From: Aeromonas eucrenophila
GTDB taxonomy: Bacteria; Pseudomonadota; Gammaproteobacteria; Enterobacterales; Aeromonadaceae
Assembly: GCF_000819865.1 (NCBI RefSeq)
Contig: NZ_CDDF01000017.1
Coordinates: 1 to 64,000, forward strand
Length of the DNA: 64,000 nucleotides
Direction of reading: 5' to 3'
Part shown: in pieces, positions 31,601 through 40,193 of the stretch
Position numbering within the stretch: the first letter of the stretch is position 1
Layout of the letters: every line of letters starts with the position of its first letter
Program-made: the position numbers and the translations under genes
The notes under the pieces: model-generated
The model's input: only the letters and a program-made list of their open reading frames with translations
The model's database searches: none
What the model was told of the DNA's origin: nothing

Positions 31601-32323
31601 ATGAACATATTCGAGTGGTTCAGCATCCATCACACCCTGGTGACCATACCGCTCGGCGGTGGTTACGCCATGTCGTGGATTGAAGCCATCGGCACCCTGT
31701 TCGGGCTGGCCTGCATCTGGTTCGCCAGCCAGGAGAAGACCATCAATTACCTGTTCGGCCTCATCAACGTCAGCCTGTTTGCCATCATCTTCTTCCAGAT
31801 CCAGCTCTACGGCCTGCTGATGCTGCAACTGTTCTTCTTCTGCGCCAACCTCTACGGCTGGTACGCCTGGACCCGCCCCGCCAACGAGCAAGGGGATACC
31901 TTGCAGATCCGCTGGCTCAGCAAGTCCAAGCTGCTGCTGACGGCGCTGGTGAGCGTCATCGCCATCGCCCTGCTGACTCGCTACATAGACCCGGTCTTCG
32001 CCACCCTGGCCCGCACCTCGGTTGCCCTGCTCAACCTGTTCGGCGCCAATCTCGCCATCCCCGAGCCCTCTCCCGACGCCTTCCCGTTCTGGGATGCCTG
32101 CATGACTGTGCTCTCGGTGGTGGCCCAGATCCTGATGACCCGCAAATACGTGGAGAACTGGATCCTCTGGGTGGTCATCAACCTCATCAGCATCGGCGTC
32201 TATGCCGTCCAAGGGGTCTATGCCATGTCCCTTGAATACCTGATCCTGCTGTTCATCGCCGCCAACGGCACCCGCCTCTGGATGCTGGCCGCCAAACGCC
32301 TGCAACAGGGTGCAGCCGCATGA
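31601..32323 (+). CDS. pnuC: Nicotinamide riboside transporter PnuC
   Basis: Inner-membrane facilitator for nicotinamide riboside, feeding NAD salvage. The 240-residue protein has seven or eight predicted helices and PnuC features: WIEAIGTLFGLACIWFASQEKTINYLFGLINV near the start and NWILWVVINLISIGVYAVQG near the end, around a WYAW motif. AAAGGAA precedes the ATG at 31601. Its stop overlaps the ATG of the nucleoside phosphorylase gene (ATGA at 32320-32323), so uptake and phosphorolysis are translationally coupled. Confidence 0.92.
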   Translation: MNIFEWFSIHHTLVTIPLGGGYAMSWIEAIGTLFGLACIWFASQEKTINYLFGLINVSLFAIIFFQIQLYGLLMLQLFFFCANLYGWYAWTRPANEQGDTLQIRWLSKSKLLLTALVSVIAIALLTRYIDPVFATLARTSVALLNLFGANLAIPEPSPDAFPFWDACMTVLSVVAQILMTRKYVENWILWVVINLISIGVYAVQGVYAMSLEYLILLFIAANGTRLWMLAAKRLQQGAAA

Positions 32324-33045
32324 GCCTGCTGCCCCACCTGCAGTGTCGCCCCGATCAGATAGCCGAGCGGGTTATCCTGTGCGGCGATCCGGCCAGGGTC
32401 GATCGCATCGCCGGCAAGCTTGAAGGCAGTGAATTGCTCGGCCAGAACCGGGAGTTTCGCCTGATCAATGGCCGCCATCAGGACCTGCCCGTCACCGTCT
32501 GCAGCACCGGCATCGGTGGTGCCTCCGCCATCATAGCGCTGGAGGAGCTGGTGCAGGCCGGTGCCCGGACCCTGGTGCGGATCGGCTCGGCCGGTGCCTT
32601 GCAGCCGGACATCGGCTTCGGGGATCTGATCGTGGTGGAGGGGGCCGTGCGCCACGATGGAGGCTCCCTGGCCTATCTGCCCCCCGAGTACCCGGCCTGC
32701 GCAGACATTCGCCTGCAGCTGGCCCTGCTCGAGCACATTGCCGCCAGCGGCCTGCCTCACTGGCACGGGCTGGTGCGTTCCCACGACAGCTTCTATCGGG
32801 ATGACGAGCAGGCGGTCTGTCGCTACTGGCATGAGCGCGGCGTGCTGGGGGCGGACATGGAGACCGCCTCCCTGCTCACGGTCGGGCGCCTTCGCAAGGT
32901 GCGGGTCGCAGCCGTGCTCTGCAACGTGGTGGCCTTCGAGCAGGATGTGCAGCAAGGGGTAGCCGATTACGCGAACGCGCAAGCCGCCATGATGGCGGGA
33001 GAGCGGCTGGCCATCGCCGCCGCGCTCCATGCCCTGGCGCAGTAG
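32320..33045 (+). CDS. Nucleoside phosphorylase (uridine phosphorylase/DeoD-like family)
   Basis: Splits a nucleoside with phosphate to base and ribose-1-phosphate. The 241-residue product shows the NP-I family features: ILCGDPARVDRIAGKL near residue 18 (phosphate loop), CSTGIGGASAIIALEEL near 62, RIGSAGALQPDIGFGDLIVV near 85 and ADMETASLLTVGRL near 182. It overlaps the pnuC stop by four bases. Coupling to PnuC suggests the substrate is nicotinamide riboside or another nucleoside brought in with it; this is inference, and generic uridine or purine phosphorolysis is equally allowed by the sequence. Confidence 0.88.
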   Translation: MSLLPHLQCRPDQIAERVILCGDPARVDRIAGKLEGSELLGQNREFRLINGRHQDLPVTVCSTGIGGASAIIALEELVQAGARTLVRIGSAGALQPDIGFGDLIVVEGAVRHDGGSLAYLPPEYPACADIRLQLALLEHIAASGLPHWHGLVRSHDSFYRDDEQAVCRYWHERGVLGADMETASLLTVGRLRKVRVAAVLCNVVAFEQDVQQGVADYANAQAAMMAGERLAIAAALHALAQ

Positions 33046-33185
33046 CGCGAGCCGCAGTCACCCTGTCAGGGGCGCCATAGTGCCCCTGACAAAACGTTAA
33101 GCCCGGCACATTCATCGTCCGGCACGCTGGCATCCGGCCTCCGCTCTTGTTAGCCTCTTGCCCTCGCCACTCCTCATCGGTCCAC

Positions 33186-33857
33186 ATGCAGCAACAGCCC
33201 TACCCCTTAGGCCGCTTTCATGCCGAGCTCAGTCAGCAACAACCCCGCTTTGCCAGGGCGCTCGAGGAGTGCAGCCTGTATCTGCGCCGCTACCTGCCGG
33301 GTGAGCCCATCATGCGGCAGGGTGAGCGGAGCGAGCATCTCTATCTGGTAGAGCGTGGACGCGTGTCCCTCAACAGCGCCGTGCATTCCGGGCGCCTGTT
33401 CCAGCTCGGTGAAATAGCCTGCCAGTCGCAGATCTTCGGTGAGATGGAGTTCTTCAGCGCTAGCCCGGTGCAGTGGAGCGTGGTGGCCGAGACTGAACTC
33501 GATGCCAGCGTCATCTGCGCCCACAAGCTGGCGCAACGGCTGCTGGACGAGCCCTCGCTCACCCTGTTCTTCGCCGCGGCCCTGGCCAGCGACTATCTTG
33601 ATACCCTGGACATCACCACCAGCCGTCTGCTGCATCCCATCGCCTACAACATCGCCTATGAGCTGTGGCGCGAGCGTCAGCGCACACCCATGTTGGGCTC
33701 CCGCAAGCGAGCCCTGGAGGCGGCACGCTTTGGCACCACGGAGCGGGTCTATCGCCGCGCCCTCAGGGAGCTGATCGAACAGGGTATCGTCGGTGAGGGC
33801 ATTGATGGCCCCGTCATCGCCGATCTCACCAAACTGCGCGCCTACCTCAGTCTCTAA
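33186..33857 (+). CDS. Crp/Fnr family transcriptional regulator (YeiL-like)
   Basis: A 223-residue regulator with an N-terminal cyclic-nucleotide-binding fold (EPIMRQGERSEHLYLVERGRVSLN at about residues 40-63, FGEMEFF near 84) and a C-terminal winged-helix segment (AARFGTTERVYRRALRELIEQGIV, about 180-203). It lacks the Cys cluster of FNR, so oxygen sensing by an iron-sulfur centre is unlikely. The overall form recalls E. coli YeiL. ATG 33186 is chosen because an in-frame start at 33147 has no binding site. Target genes are not evident; yqfB follows 28 bases downstream and could be cotranscribed. Confidence 0.85.
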   Translation: MQQQPYPLGRFHAELSQQQPRFARALEECSLYLRRYLPGEPIMRQGERSEHLYLVERGRVSLNSAVHSGRLFQLGEIACQSQIFGEMEFFSASPVQWSVVAETELDASVICAHKLAQRLLDEPSLTLFFAAALASDYLDTLDITTSRLLHPIAYNIAYELWRERQRTPMLGSRKRALEAARFGTTERVYRRALRELIEQGIVGEGIDGPVIADLTKLRAYLSL

Positions 33858-33885
33858 TCCCTATTAACCTTTTTCAGGAGCCAAT

Positions 33886-34209
33886 ATGTCCGCCCATCCC
33901 TACCCCGAGTTCACCTTCTTCAGCCGCTTCGTCGACGACATTCTGGCGGGCCGCAAGACCATCACCATCCGCGACGAGAGCGAGGCCAACTGGCAGCCGG
34001 GCCAGCGCCTCTCCCTCTTCACCAACCCCGAACACCAGCCGTTCGGCGACATCGAGGTACTGACCGTCGAGCCGGTGGCCTTCGATGCCTTGAGCGACGA
34101 GCACGCCCGCCAGGAGAACATGACCCTGGCCGAGCTCAAGCAGGTGATCCGGGACATCTACCCCGCCCTGCCGCCACTCTATGTGATTGAATTCAAAATA
34201 ATTGCCTGA
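33886..34209 (+). CDS. yqfB: N4-acetylcytidine amidohydrolase (ASCH domain, YqfB)
   Basis: Small ASCH-fold enzyme that hydrolyses N4-acetylcytidine to cytidine and acetate. The 107-residue product matches E. coli YqfB in length and in FFSRFVDDILAGRKTITIRDESE, which contains the catalytic Lys-Thr region, and in the C-terminal YVIEFKII. TCAGGAG precedes the ATG at 33886. It follows a Crp-like regulator closely. Confidence 0.93.
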   Translation: MSAHPYPEFTFFSRFVDDILAGRKTITIRDESEANWQPGQRLSLFTNPEHQPFGDIEVLTVEPVAFDALSDEHARQENMTLAELKQVIRDIYPALPPLYVIEFKIIA

Positions 34210-34275
34210 GGCCGATTTGGCCTTTGCCACTGGCTGTGTTAATAGTGTCTCCTTTGAATCGATAAGGAGTCCAAG

Positions 34276-34653
34276 GTGCTTGAGATAACCAGCCTGCGAG
34301 AGGGCATGATGCACGGGGTCGAGCTGTTCCAGCTGCTGCTGGAACTCATCTCCATCGCCTGTGTGGTGATCGGCCTTGGCAAGACGCTCTGGCTGGCGGC
34401 GCGGGTGCGGGATCACGCCCCGGGCTTCCCCCGCATCCGGCTCTGCTTCGGCAGTTGGCTCATCTTGGCGCTGGAGTTTCAGCTCGCCGCCGACATACTG
34501 GCGACCACGGTGGCACCGAGCAAGGAGGAGCTGATCCGGCTCGCCATCATCGCGGTGATCCGCACCTTCCTGAACTACTTCCTCGGCAAGGAGCTGGAAG
34601 CCCAGAGCGAACGCCAGCAGGATCGACTGGCAGAAGCACCCCCAGCCAGATAA
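34276..34653 (+). CDS. DUF1622 family membrane protein
   Basis: A 125-residue inner-membrane protein with about three predicted helices (residues about 16-40, 56-75, 88-103) and the DUF1622 features FGSWLILALEFQLAADIL and VIRTFLNYFLGKEL. Function unknown. The start is GTG at 34276 with AAGGAG seven bases upstream. The polar C-terminus is short and glutamine-rich. It is not obviously part of a larger operon; a 181-base gap follows before the GH13 gene. Confidence 0.85.
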   Translation: MLEITSLREGMMHGVELFQLLLELISIACVVIGLGKTLWLAARVRDHAPGFPRIRLCFGSWLILALEFQLAADILATTVAPSKEELIRLAIIAVIRTFLNYFLGKELEAQSERQQDRLAEAPPAR

Positions 34654-34834
34654 AGATACTATCGCAGCGTCGCCCTGGTGCCTTGTCCCCGACAAGCCGA
34701 GGCGGCGCCGTGACCCGCCCCGCACTTTTGACAACTGGCCGACGCTGGAACCCTTTTCAAGACGTGCCCGCCCCTGCCCCACGCCGCCGCGACCACCTAG
34801 AATAGGGTCTCCCTTTCCCGGCCTGGCCATCCCC

Positions 34835-36448
34835 ATGACTCCTCTCGACAGCTGCGTGATTTACCAGATCTATCCCATGAGTTTTCAAGACAGCGACGGC
34901 GATGGCATGGGGGACATCAACGGCATTCGTCGGCGCCTCGGTTATCTGGCCGAGCTCGGGGTCGACATGCTCTGGCTCACCCCTGTCTATCGCTCCCCCA
35001 AGTGCGACAACGGCTACGACGTGGCGGATTATCGCGACATCGATCCCGCGTTCGGCACCCTGGCCGAGATGGAGCAGCTGATCCGGGAGGCGGATGCGCA
35101 CGGCATCGGCATCATGATGGACATTGTCGCCAACCACACCTCCATCGATCACCTGTGGTTCCAGCGCGCCCTCGCCGGGGATCCCCACTATCAGGCCTTC
35201 TATGTGTTTCGCGACCTGGCCTTCGTCGAAGCCCATCCGCTCCAGTCCATCTTCGGCGGCGACGCCTGGCAATACCTGCCCGCCCTGGATCTCTACTACC
35301 TGCACAACTTCGATCCGGGCCAGGCCGATCTCGACTGGGACAACCCGGCGGTGCGCGCCGCCATGGCCGAGGTGATCAACTTCTGGCTGGACAAGGGAAT
35401 ACGGGGCTTTCGCTTCGACGTGATCGACATGGTGAGCAAGGACTGGTCACGCCTCGCCATGAGCAATGGGCCTCAGCTGCACCGCTATATTCGCGAACTC
35501 AATGACGCCAGCTTCGGCGGCAAGGGGATCATCACGGTGGGAGAGACCTGGGGGGCGGATCTCCCCCATATGCGCAGCTACTCCAACCCGGACGGCAGCG
35601 AGTTCAGCATGGTGTTCAATTTCGAACACCTGGGACTGGGGGCGAACAAGTGGTCATCGCACTTTGACCTCTTGCGCTTCAAGCAGGCCATGGCGCGCCA
35701 CCAGCAGGGGCTGCACCGCCAGGGCTGGAACAGCCTGTTTCTCGGCAACCACGACCTGCCCCGCGCCGTCTCCCGCTTTGGCAACGACGAGCCACAGTGG
35801 CGGGAACTCAGCGCCAAGCAGTGGGCCATGGTGTTGCACCTGATGCAGGGCACCCCCTTCCTCTATCAGGGGGAGGAGCTCGGCATGACCAACCGTCACT
35901 GGCAGCCCCATGAGCTGCGAGATGTGGAGGCCATCAACTATCGCACCAGCCAGCAGGCGAAAGGGCTCGACCCCGCCGAGCTGGCACGCCGCCTCGATAC
36001 CATGGGTCGCGACAATGCCAGAACCCCGATGCAGTGGGAGGCCGGCCCTCAGGCCGGCTTCAGCACGGTCGAGCCCTGGATAGCGCTCAATGATAACTAC
36101 AAAGAGATCAACGCCGCCGAGCAACTGGCCCGCCCCGACTCGCTGTTTCACTGTTATCGCCGGCTGATCGCCCTGCGCAAGGCCCAGCCGGTCATTCGCC
36201 ACGGCATCTTCGAGCTGCTGGATCCGGACGACCCGCAGCGCATCGGCTACCGGCGCCGCTACCGGGATCCGGTCAGCGGCCAGACTCACGTCCTGTTGCT
36301 GCTCGCCAACCTGACCGCCACTCCCTTGCTGATGCCTCATTTCGACCAGGCGCCAGGGGCGAACGGGCTGCTCATCGGCAACTACCCAGAGGCGCCCACC
36401 AGCGCCCTGTTTGCCCCTTACCAGACCGCCGTCTGGCTGCTGGCATGA
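34835..36448 (+). CDS. GH13 alpha-glucosidase (oligo-1,6-glucosidase/trehalose-6-phosphate hydrolase-like)
   Basis: Cytoplasmic alpha-glycosidase of family GH13. The 537-residue enzyme has the four conserved regions: DIVANHTS (about residue 97), GFRFDVIDMVSK with the nucleophile Asp (about 192), VGETWG with the general acid Glu (about 236) and FLGNHDLPR (about 306). MQGTPFLYQGEELGMTN and ARTPMQWE are typical of the oligo-1,6-glucosidase/TreC subgroup. No signal peptide is present. Neither a transporter nor a regulator for a sugar lies next to it, so the exact substrate (isomaltose-type, sucrose or trehalose-6-phosphate) cannot be set. Confidence 0.9.
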   Translation: MTPLDSCVIYQIYPMSFQDSDGDGMGDINGIRRRLGYLAELGVDMLWLTPVYRSPKCDNGYDVADYRDIDPAFGTLAEMEQLIREADAHGIGIMMDIVANHTSIDHLWFQRALAGDPHYQAFYVFRDLAFVEAHPLQSIFGGDAWQYLPALDLYYLHNFDPGQADLDWDNPAVRAAMAEVINFWLDKGIRGFRFDVIDMVSKDWSRLAMSNGPQLHRYIRELNDASFGGKGIITVGETWGADLPHMRSYSNPDGSEFSMVFNFEHLGLGANKWSSHFDLLRFKQAMARHQQGLHRQGWNSLFLGNHDLPRAVSRFGNDEPQWRELSAKQWAMVLHLMQGTPFLYQGEELGMTNRHWQPHELRDVEAINYRTSQQAKGLDPAELARRLDTMGRDNARTPMQWEAGPQAGFSTVEPWIALNDNYKEINAAEQLARPDSLFHCYRRLIALRKAQPVIRHGIFELLDPDDPQRIGYRRRYRDPVSGQTHVLLLLANLTATPLLMPHFDQAPGANGLLIGNYPEAPTSALFAPYQTAVWLLA

Positions 36449-36585
36449 GGCAAAGAGGCACAAGCGGCTACTGATTATTTATCCCGTTTGATGCAGGCTG
36501 CTCAGCCCCCTTATGATGTTCATGACCTATCCATGGCCGGCGCTTCATCGCCGGCCTTTACACTGGCATAGCAAGTAGGCAATTC

Positions 36586-39500
36586 ATGATCACCACAGAC
36601 GGTAATAACGCGGTCGCCTCAGTGGCCTACCGCACCAGCGAAGTCATCGCCATCTACCCCATCACCCCCAGCTCCAGCATGGCGGAGCAGGCGTCGGCCT
36701 GGTCGAGCGATCGGGGCCTGAACCTGTGGGGCGACGTGCCTCGAGTTGTCGAGATGCAGTCGGAGGGCGGGGCCATCGCCACCGTCCACGGCGCCTTGCA
36801 AACCGGCGCGCTGGCGACCTCGTTTACCTCGTCCCAGGGCCTGCTGCTGATGATCCCCAACCTCTACAAGTTGGCGGGTCAGCTCATTCCCTTCGTACTC
36901 CACGTGGCGGCGCGCACCGTCGCGACCCATGCCTTGTCCATCTTCGGCGATCACTCGGACGTGATGGCGGTGCGCCAGACCGGTTGCGCCATGCTCTGCG
37001 CCAGCAACGTGCAGGAGGCCCAGGACTTCGCCCTGATCTCCCAGGTGGCCAGCCTCAACAGCCGGCTGCCCTTCATCCACTTCTTCGACGGTTTTCGCAC
37101 CTCCCACGAGATCACCAAGATAGTGCCGCTGGCGGACGACACCCTGCGTGCCCTGCTGCCGGAGGCGGCCATCCGTGCCCACCGGGATCGCGCCCTGAGC
37201 CCGGATCACCCCGTCGTGCGCGGCACCGCCGCCAACCCGGACACCTATTTCCAGTGCCGGGAGGCCACCAACCCCTGGTATGACGACGCTTACCGTCACG
37301 TGAGCGAGGCGATGCAAGCCTTCGGCGAGCAGACCGGTCGCCACTACCAGCCGTTCGAGTACGTCGGTCACCCAGAGGCCGAGCGGGTGCTGGTGCTGAT
37401 GGGTTCCGCCATCGGCACCTGTGAGGAGGTGATAGCGCGGCTGCTTGCGCAAGGGGAGAAAGTAGGGCTGGTGAAGGTGCGCCTCTACCGCCCCTTCTCA
37501 GCCTCCCACCTGCTGGCGGTCATTCCCGAAAGCGCCCGCAAGATTGCGGTGCTGGATCGCACCAAGGAGCCGGGCGCCCATGCCGAGCCCCTCTATCTGG
37601 ACGTGATGAGCGCCCTGGCCGAGGCGGTCAGCCGTGGCGAGCGTGCCAGCCTGCCGCGGGTCATCGGCGGTCGCTACGGCCTCTCCTCCAAGGAGTTCAA
37701 TCCGGCCTGCGTGCAGGCCATCTTCGATGAGCTGACGCTGGACAATCCAAGGCCGCGCTTCACCGTCGGCATCTTCGACGACGTCACCGGCCTCTCCCTG
37801 CCGCTGCCCACTCTCGATTATCCGAGCCAGAGCAAGCTGGAGGCGTTGTTCTACGGCCTTGGCAGCGACGGCACCGTCTCGGCGGCCAAGAACAGCATCA
37901 AGATCCTCGGCAATCACACCCCGCTCTATCCCCAGGGCTACTTCGTCTACGACTCCAAGAAGGCGGGGGGCCTAACCGTCTCCCACCTGAGGGTGAATGA
38001 ACGGCCGGTGCAATCGGCCTACCTGGTGGACGAGGCGGACTTCATCGGCTGCCACCAGTGGCAGTTCATCGACATGTACCAGATGGCGGAGCGGCTCAAG
38101 CCGAACGGGATCTTCCTGCTCAACAGCCCCTACGATGCCGATCAGATCTGGCAGCGGCTGCCCCAAGAGGTGCAACAGGTGCTGCGGGAGAAGCGCGCCC
38201 GCCTCTACACCATCAACGCCGCCAGGATTGCCCGGGAGTGCCAGCTCGGCAGCCGCATCAATACCGTGATGCAGATGGCCTTCTTCCAGCTGACTGCCAT
38301 CATACCGCCGGCAGAGGCCACCGAGTTGCTCAAGCAGGCCATCGCCAAGAGCTATGGCAACAAGAGCGCCGAGCTGGTCGAGCGCAACTGGCAGGCCCTG
38401 GCCGTCACCTGCGAGGCACTGATCCCGGTGCCACTGCAGGAGCTTGATCAGTCCAGCCACCAGCGCCCTCCCGTGGTGTCGGCCAAGGCCCCCGACTTCG
38501 TCCAGACCGTCACCGCCGCCATGCTGGCGGGGCTCGGCGACAGTCTGCCGGTCTCCGCCTTCCCGCCCGATGGCACCTGGCCGGTGGGCACCACCCGCTG
38601 GGAGAAGCGCAACATCGCCAAGGAGGTGCCGATCTGGCAGGCGGATCTCTGCACCCAGTGCAACTACTGCGTAGCCGCCTGCCCGCACTCGGCCATCCGC
38701 GCCAAGGTGGTGGACAAGGACGCGCTCGAGGGAGCCCCCGCAACCCTGGACGCCCTGGATGTGAAGGCCCGCGACATGCGTGGTCAGCAATACGTGCTGC
38801 AGGTGGCGCCTGAGGATTGCACCGGTTGCAACCTCTGCGTGGAGGTCTGCCCGGCCAAGGATCGCACCGATCCGAGCCGCAAGGCGATCAACATGGAGTC
38901 CAGGCTCGACCACCTCGAAGCCCAGAAGGCGAACTACGACTTCTTCCTGGACCTGCCGGAGCGCACGGCGGAACAGCTGGAGCGCATCGACATTCGCACC
39001 TCCCAGCTCATCTCGCCGCTGTTTGAATACTCCGGCGCCTGCTCCGGCTGTGGTGAGACCCCCTACATCAAGCTGCTGACCCAGCTCTACGGGGACAGGC
39101 TGCTGATTGCCAACGCCACCGGCTGCTCGTCGATTTATGGCGGCAACCTGCCCACCACCCCCTACACCACCAACGCCGAGGGGCGCGGTCCGGCCTGGGC
39201 GAACTCCTTGTTCGAGGACAACGCCGAGTTTGGCTTGGGCTTCAGGCTCACCGTCGATCAGCATCGCGATCGGGTACGCCGCCTGATGGCAAACCTGGGG
39301 GATGTCGTTCCGGCCGAGCTGCAGCAAGGGCTGCAAGATGCCAGCCTGCCGGTCTCCGAGCAGCGTGCCCATATCGAGCAACTGCGCAGCCTGCTGCAGG
39401 GCCGCACCGAGCCGGGCGCGGCTGAGCTCGCGCGGGATGCGGATCACCTGGTGGACAAGTCGGTCTGGCTCATCGGCGGCGATGGCTGGGCCTATGACAT

Positions 39501-40116
39501 CGGCTTCGGCGGACTCGACCACGTGCTGAGTCTGGGGGAGAACATCAACGTGCTGGTGCTCGACACCCAGTGCTACTCCAACACCGGTGGCCAGCAGTCC
39601 AAGGCGACGCCGCTCGGCGCCATCACCAAGTTTGGTGAACAGGGCAAGCGCAAGGCCCGCAAGGATCTCGGCGCCAGCGTCATGATGTATGGCCACGTCT
39701 ATGTGGCGCAGATCTCCCTCGGCGCCCAGATGAACCAGACGGTGAAAGCCATTCAGGAGGCGGAGGCCTATCCGGGTCCGTCCCTCATCATCGCCTACAG
39801 CCCCTGCGAGGAGCACGGCTACGATCTGGCCCAGAGTCACGAGCAGATGAAGCAACTGACCGCCACCGGCTTCTGGCCGCTCTACCGCTATGACCCCCGT
39901 CGCAGCGAGGAGGGCAAGGCGCCGCTGGCGCTGGATTCGAGGGCGCCGACGGCTTCTCTCGCCGAGACCCTGCAGCAGGAGCCCCGCTTCAAGCGGCTGG
40001 AGCGCCAGCTGCCGGAGATCGCCACCCAGCTCTACCGGGAGGCGGAGCTGGATGCGAACCGCCGCTTCGCCTGGCTGAGCCAGCTCGCCGGCAAGGAGGC
40101 GCCAGCCCAGGAGTGA
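36586..40116 (+). CDS. nifJ: Pyruvate:ferredoxin (flavodoxin) oxidoreductase
   Basis: Oxidative decarboxylation of pyruvate to acetyl-CoA with reduction of ferredoxin or flavodoxin. The single-chain 1176-residue enzyme has all domains in order: pyrimidine-binding domain from the N-terminus (TSEVIAIYPITPSS), CoA-binding and gamma domain (KLEALFYGLGSDGTVSAAKNS, about 420-440), two 4Fe-4S clusters in CTQCNYCVAACPH (about 688) and CTGCNLCVEVCP (about 747), and the TPP-binding domain with a third cluster Cys pair (SGACSGCGETPY), GCSSIYGGNLPTTPY and DTQCYSNTGGQQSKATP. It is close to E. coli YdbK. The ATG at 36586 is the family start. It is a single gene ending in a strong terminator. Confidence 0.96.
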   Translation: MITTDGNNAVASVAYRTSEVIAIYPITPSSSMAEQASAWSSDRGLNLWGDVPRVVEMQSEGGAIATVHGALQTGALATSFTSSQGLLLMIPNLYKLAGQLIPFVLHVAARTVATHALSIFGDHSDVMAVRQTGCAMLCASNVQEAQDFALISQVASLNSRLPFIHFFDGFRTSHEITKIVPLADDTLRALLPEAAIRAHRDRALSPDHPVVRGTAANPDTYFQCREATNPWYDDAYRHVSEAMQAFGEQTGRHYQPFEYVGHPEAERVLVLMGSAIGTCEEVIARLLAQGEKVGLVKVRLYRPFSASHLLAVIPESARKIAVLDRTKEPGAHAEPLYLDVMSALAEAVSRGERASLPRVIGGRYGLSSKEFNPACVQAIFDELTLDNPRPRFTVGIFDDVTGLSLPLPTLDYPSQSKLEALFYGLGSDGTVSAAKNSIKILGNHTPLYPQGYFVYDSKKAGGLTVSHLRVNERPVQSAYLVDEADFIGCHQWQFIDMYQMAERLKPNGIFLLNSPYDADQIWQRLPQEVQQVLREKRARLYTINAARIARECQLGSRINTVMQMAFFQLTAIIPPAEATELLKQAIAKSYGNKSAELVERNWQALAVTCEALIPVPLQELDQSSHQRPPVVSAKAPDFVQTVTAAMLAGLGDSLPVSAFPPDGTWPVGTTRWEKRNIAKEVPIWQADLCTQCNYCVAACPHSAIRAKVVDKDALEGAPATLDALDVKARDMRGQQYVLQVAPEDCTGCNLCVEVCPAKDRTDPSRKAINMESRLDHLEAQKANYDFFLDLPERTAEQLERIDIRTSQLISPLFEYSGACSGCGETPYIKLLTQLYGDRLLIANATGCSSIYGGNLPTTPYTTNAEGRGPAWANSLFEDNAEFGLGFRLTVDQHRDRVRRLMANLGDVVPAELQQGLQDASLPVSEQRAHIEQLRSLLQGRTEPGAAELARDADHLVDKSVWLIGGDGWAYDIGFGGLDHVLSLGENINVLVLDTQCYSNTGGQQSKATPLGAITKFGEQGKRKARKDLGASVMMYGHVYVAQISLGAQMNQTVKAIQEAEAYPGPSLIIAYSPCEEHGYDLAQSHEQMKQLTATGFWPLYRYDPRRSEEGKAPLALDSRAPTASLAETLQQEPRFKRLERQLPEIATQLYREAELDANRRFAWLSQLAGKEAPAQE

Positions 40117-40146
40117 TCGGCTGAGGGTCAACCACAGCCAATAAAA

Positions 40147-40174
40147 AAGAGGGCTCCCCATGGGGAGCCCTCTT
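40147..40174. terminator. Bidirectional terminator between nifJ and the MFS gene
   Basis: AAGAGGGCTCCCC and GGGGAGCCCTCTT flank AT, forming a perfect stem preceded by an A-run. Confidence 0.9.
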
Positions 40175-40193
40175 GCTATGCGCGATACAGCCA

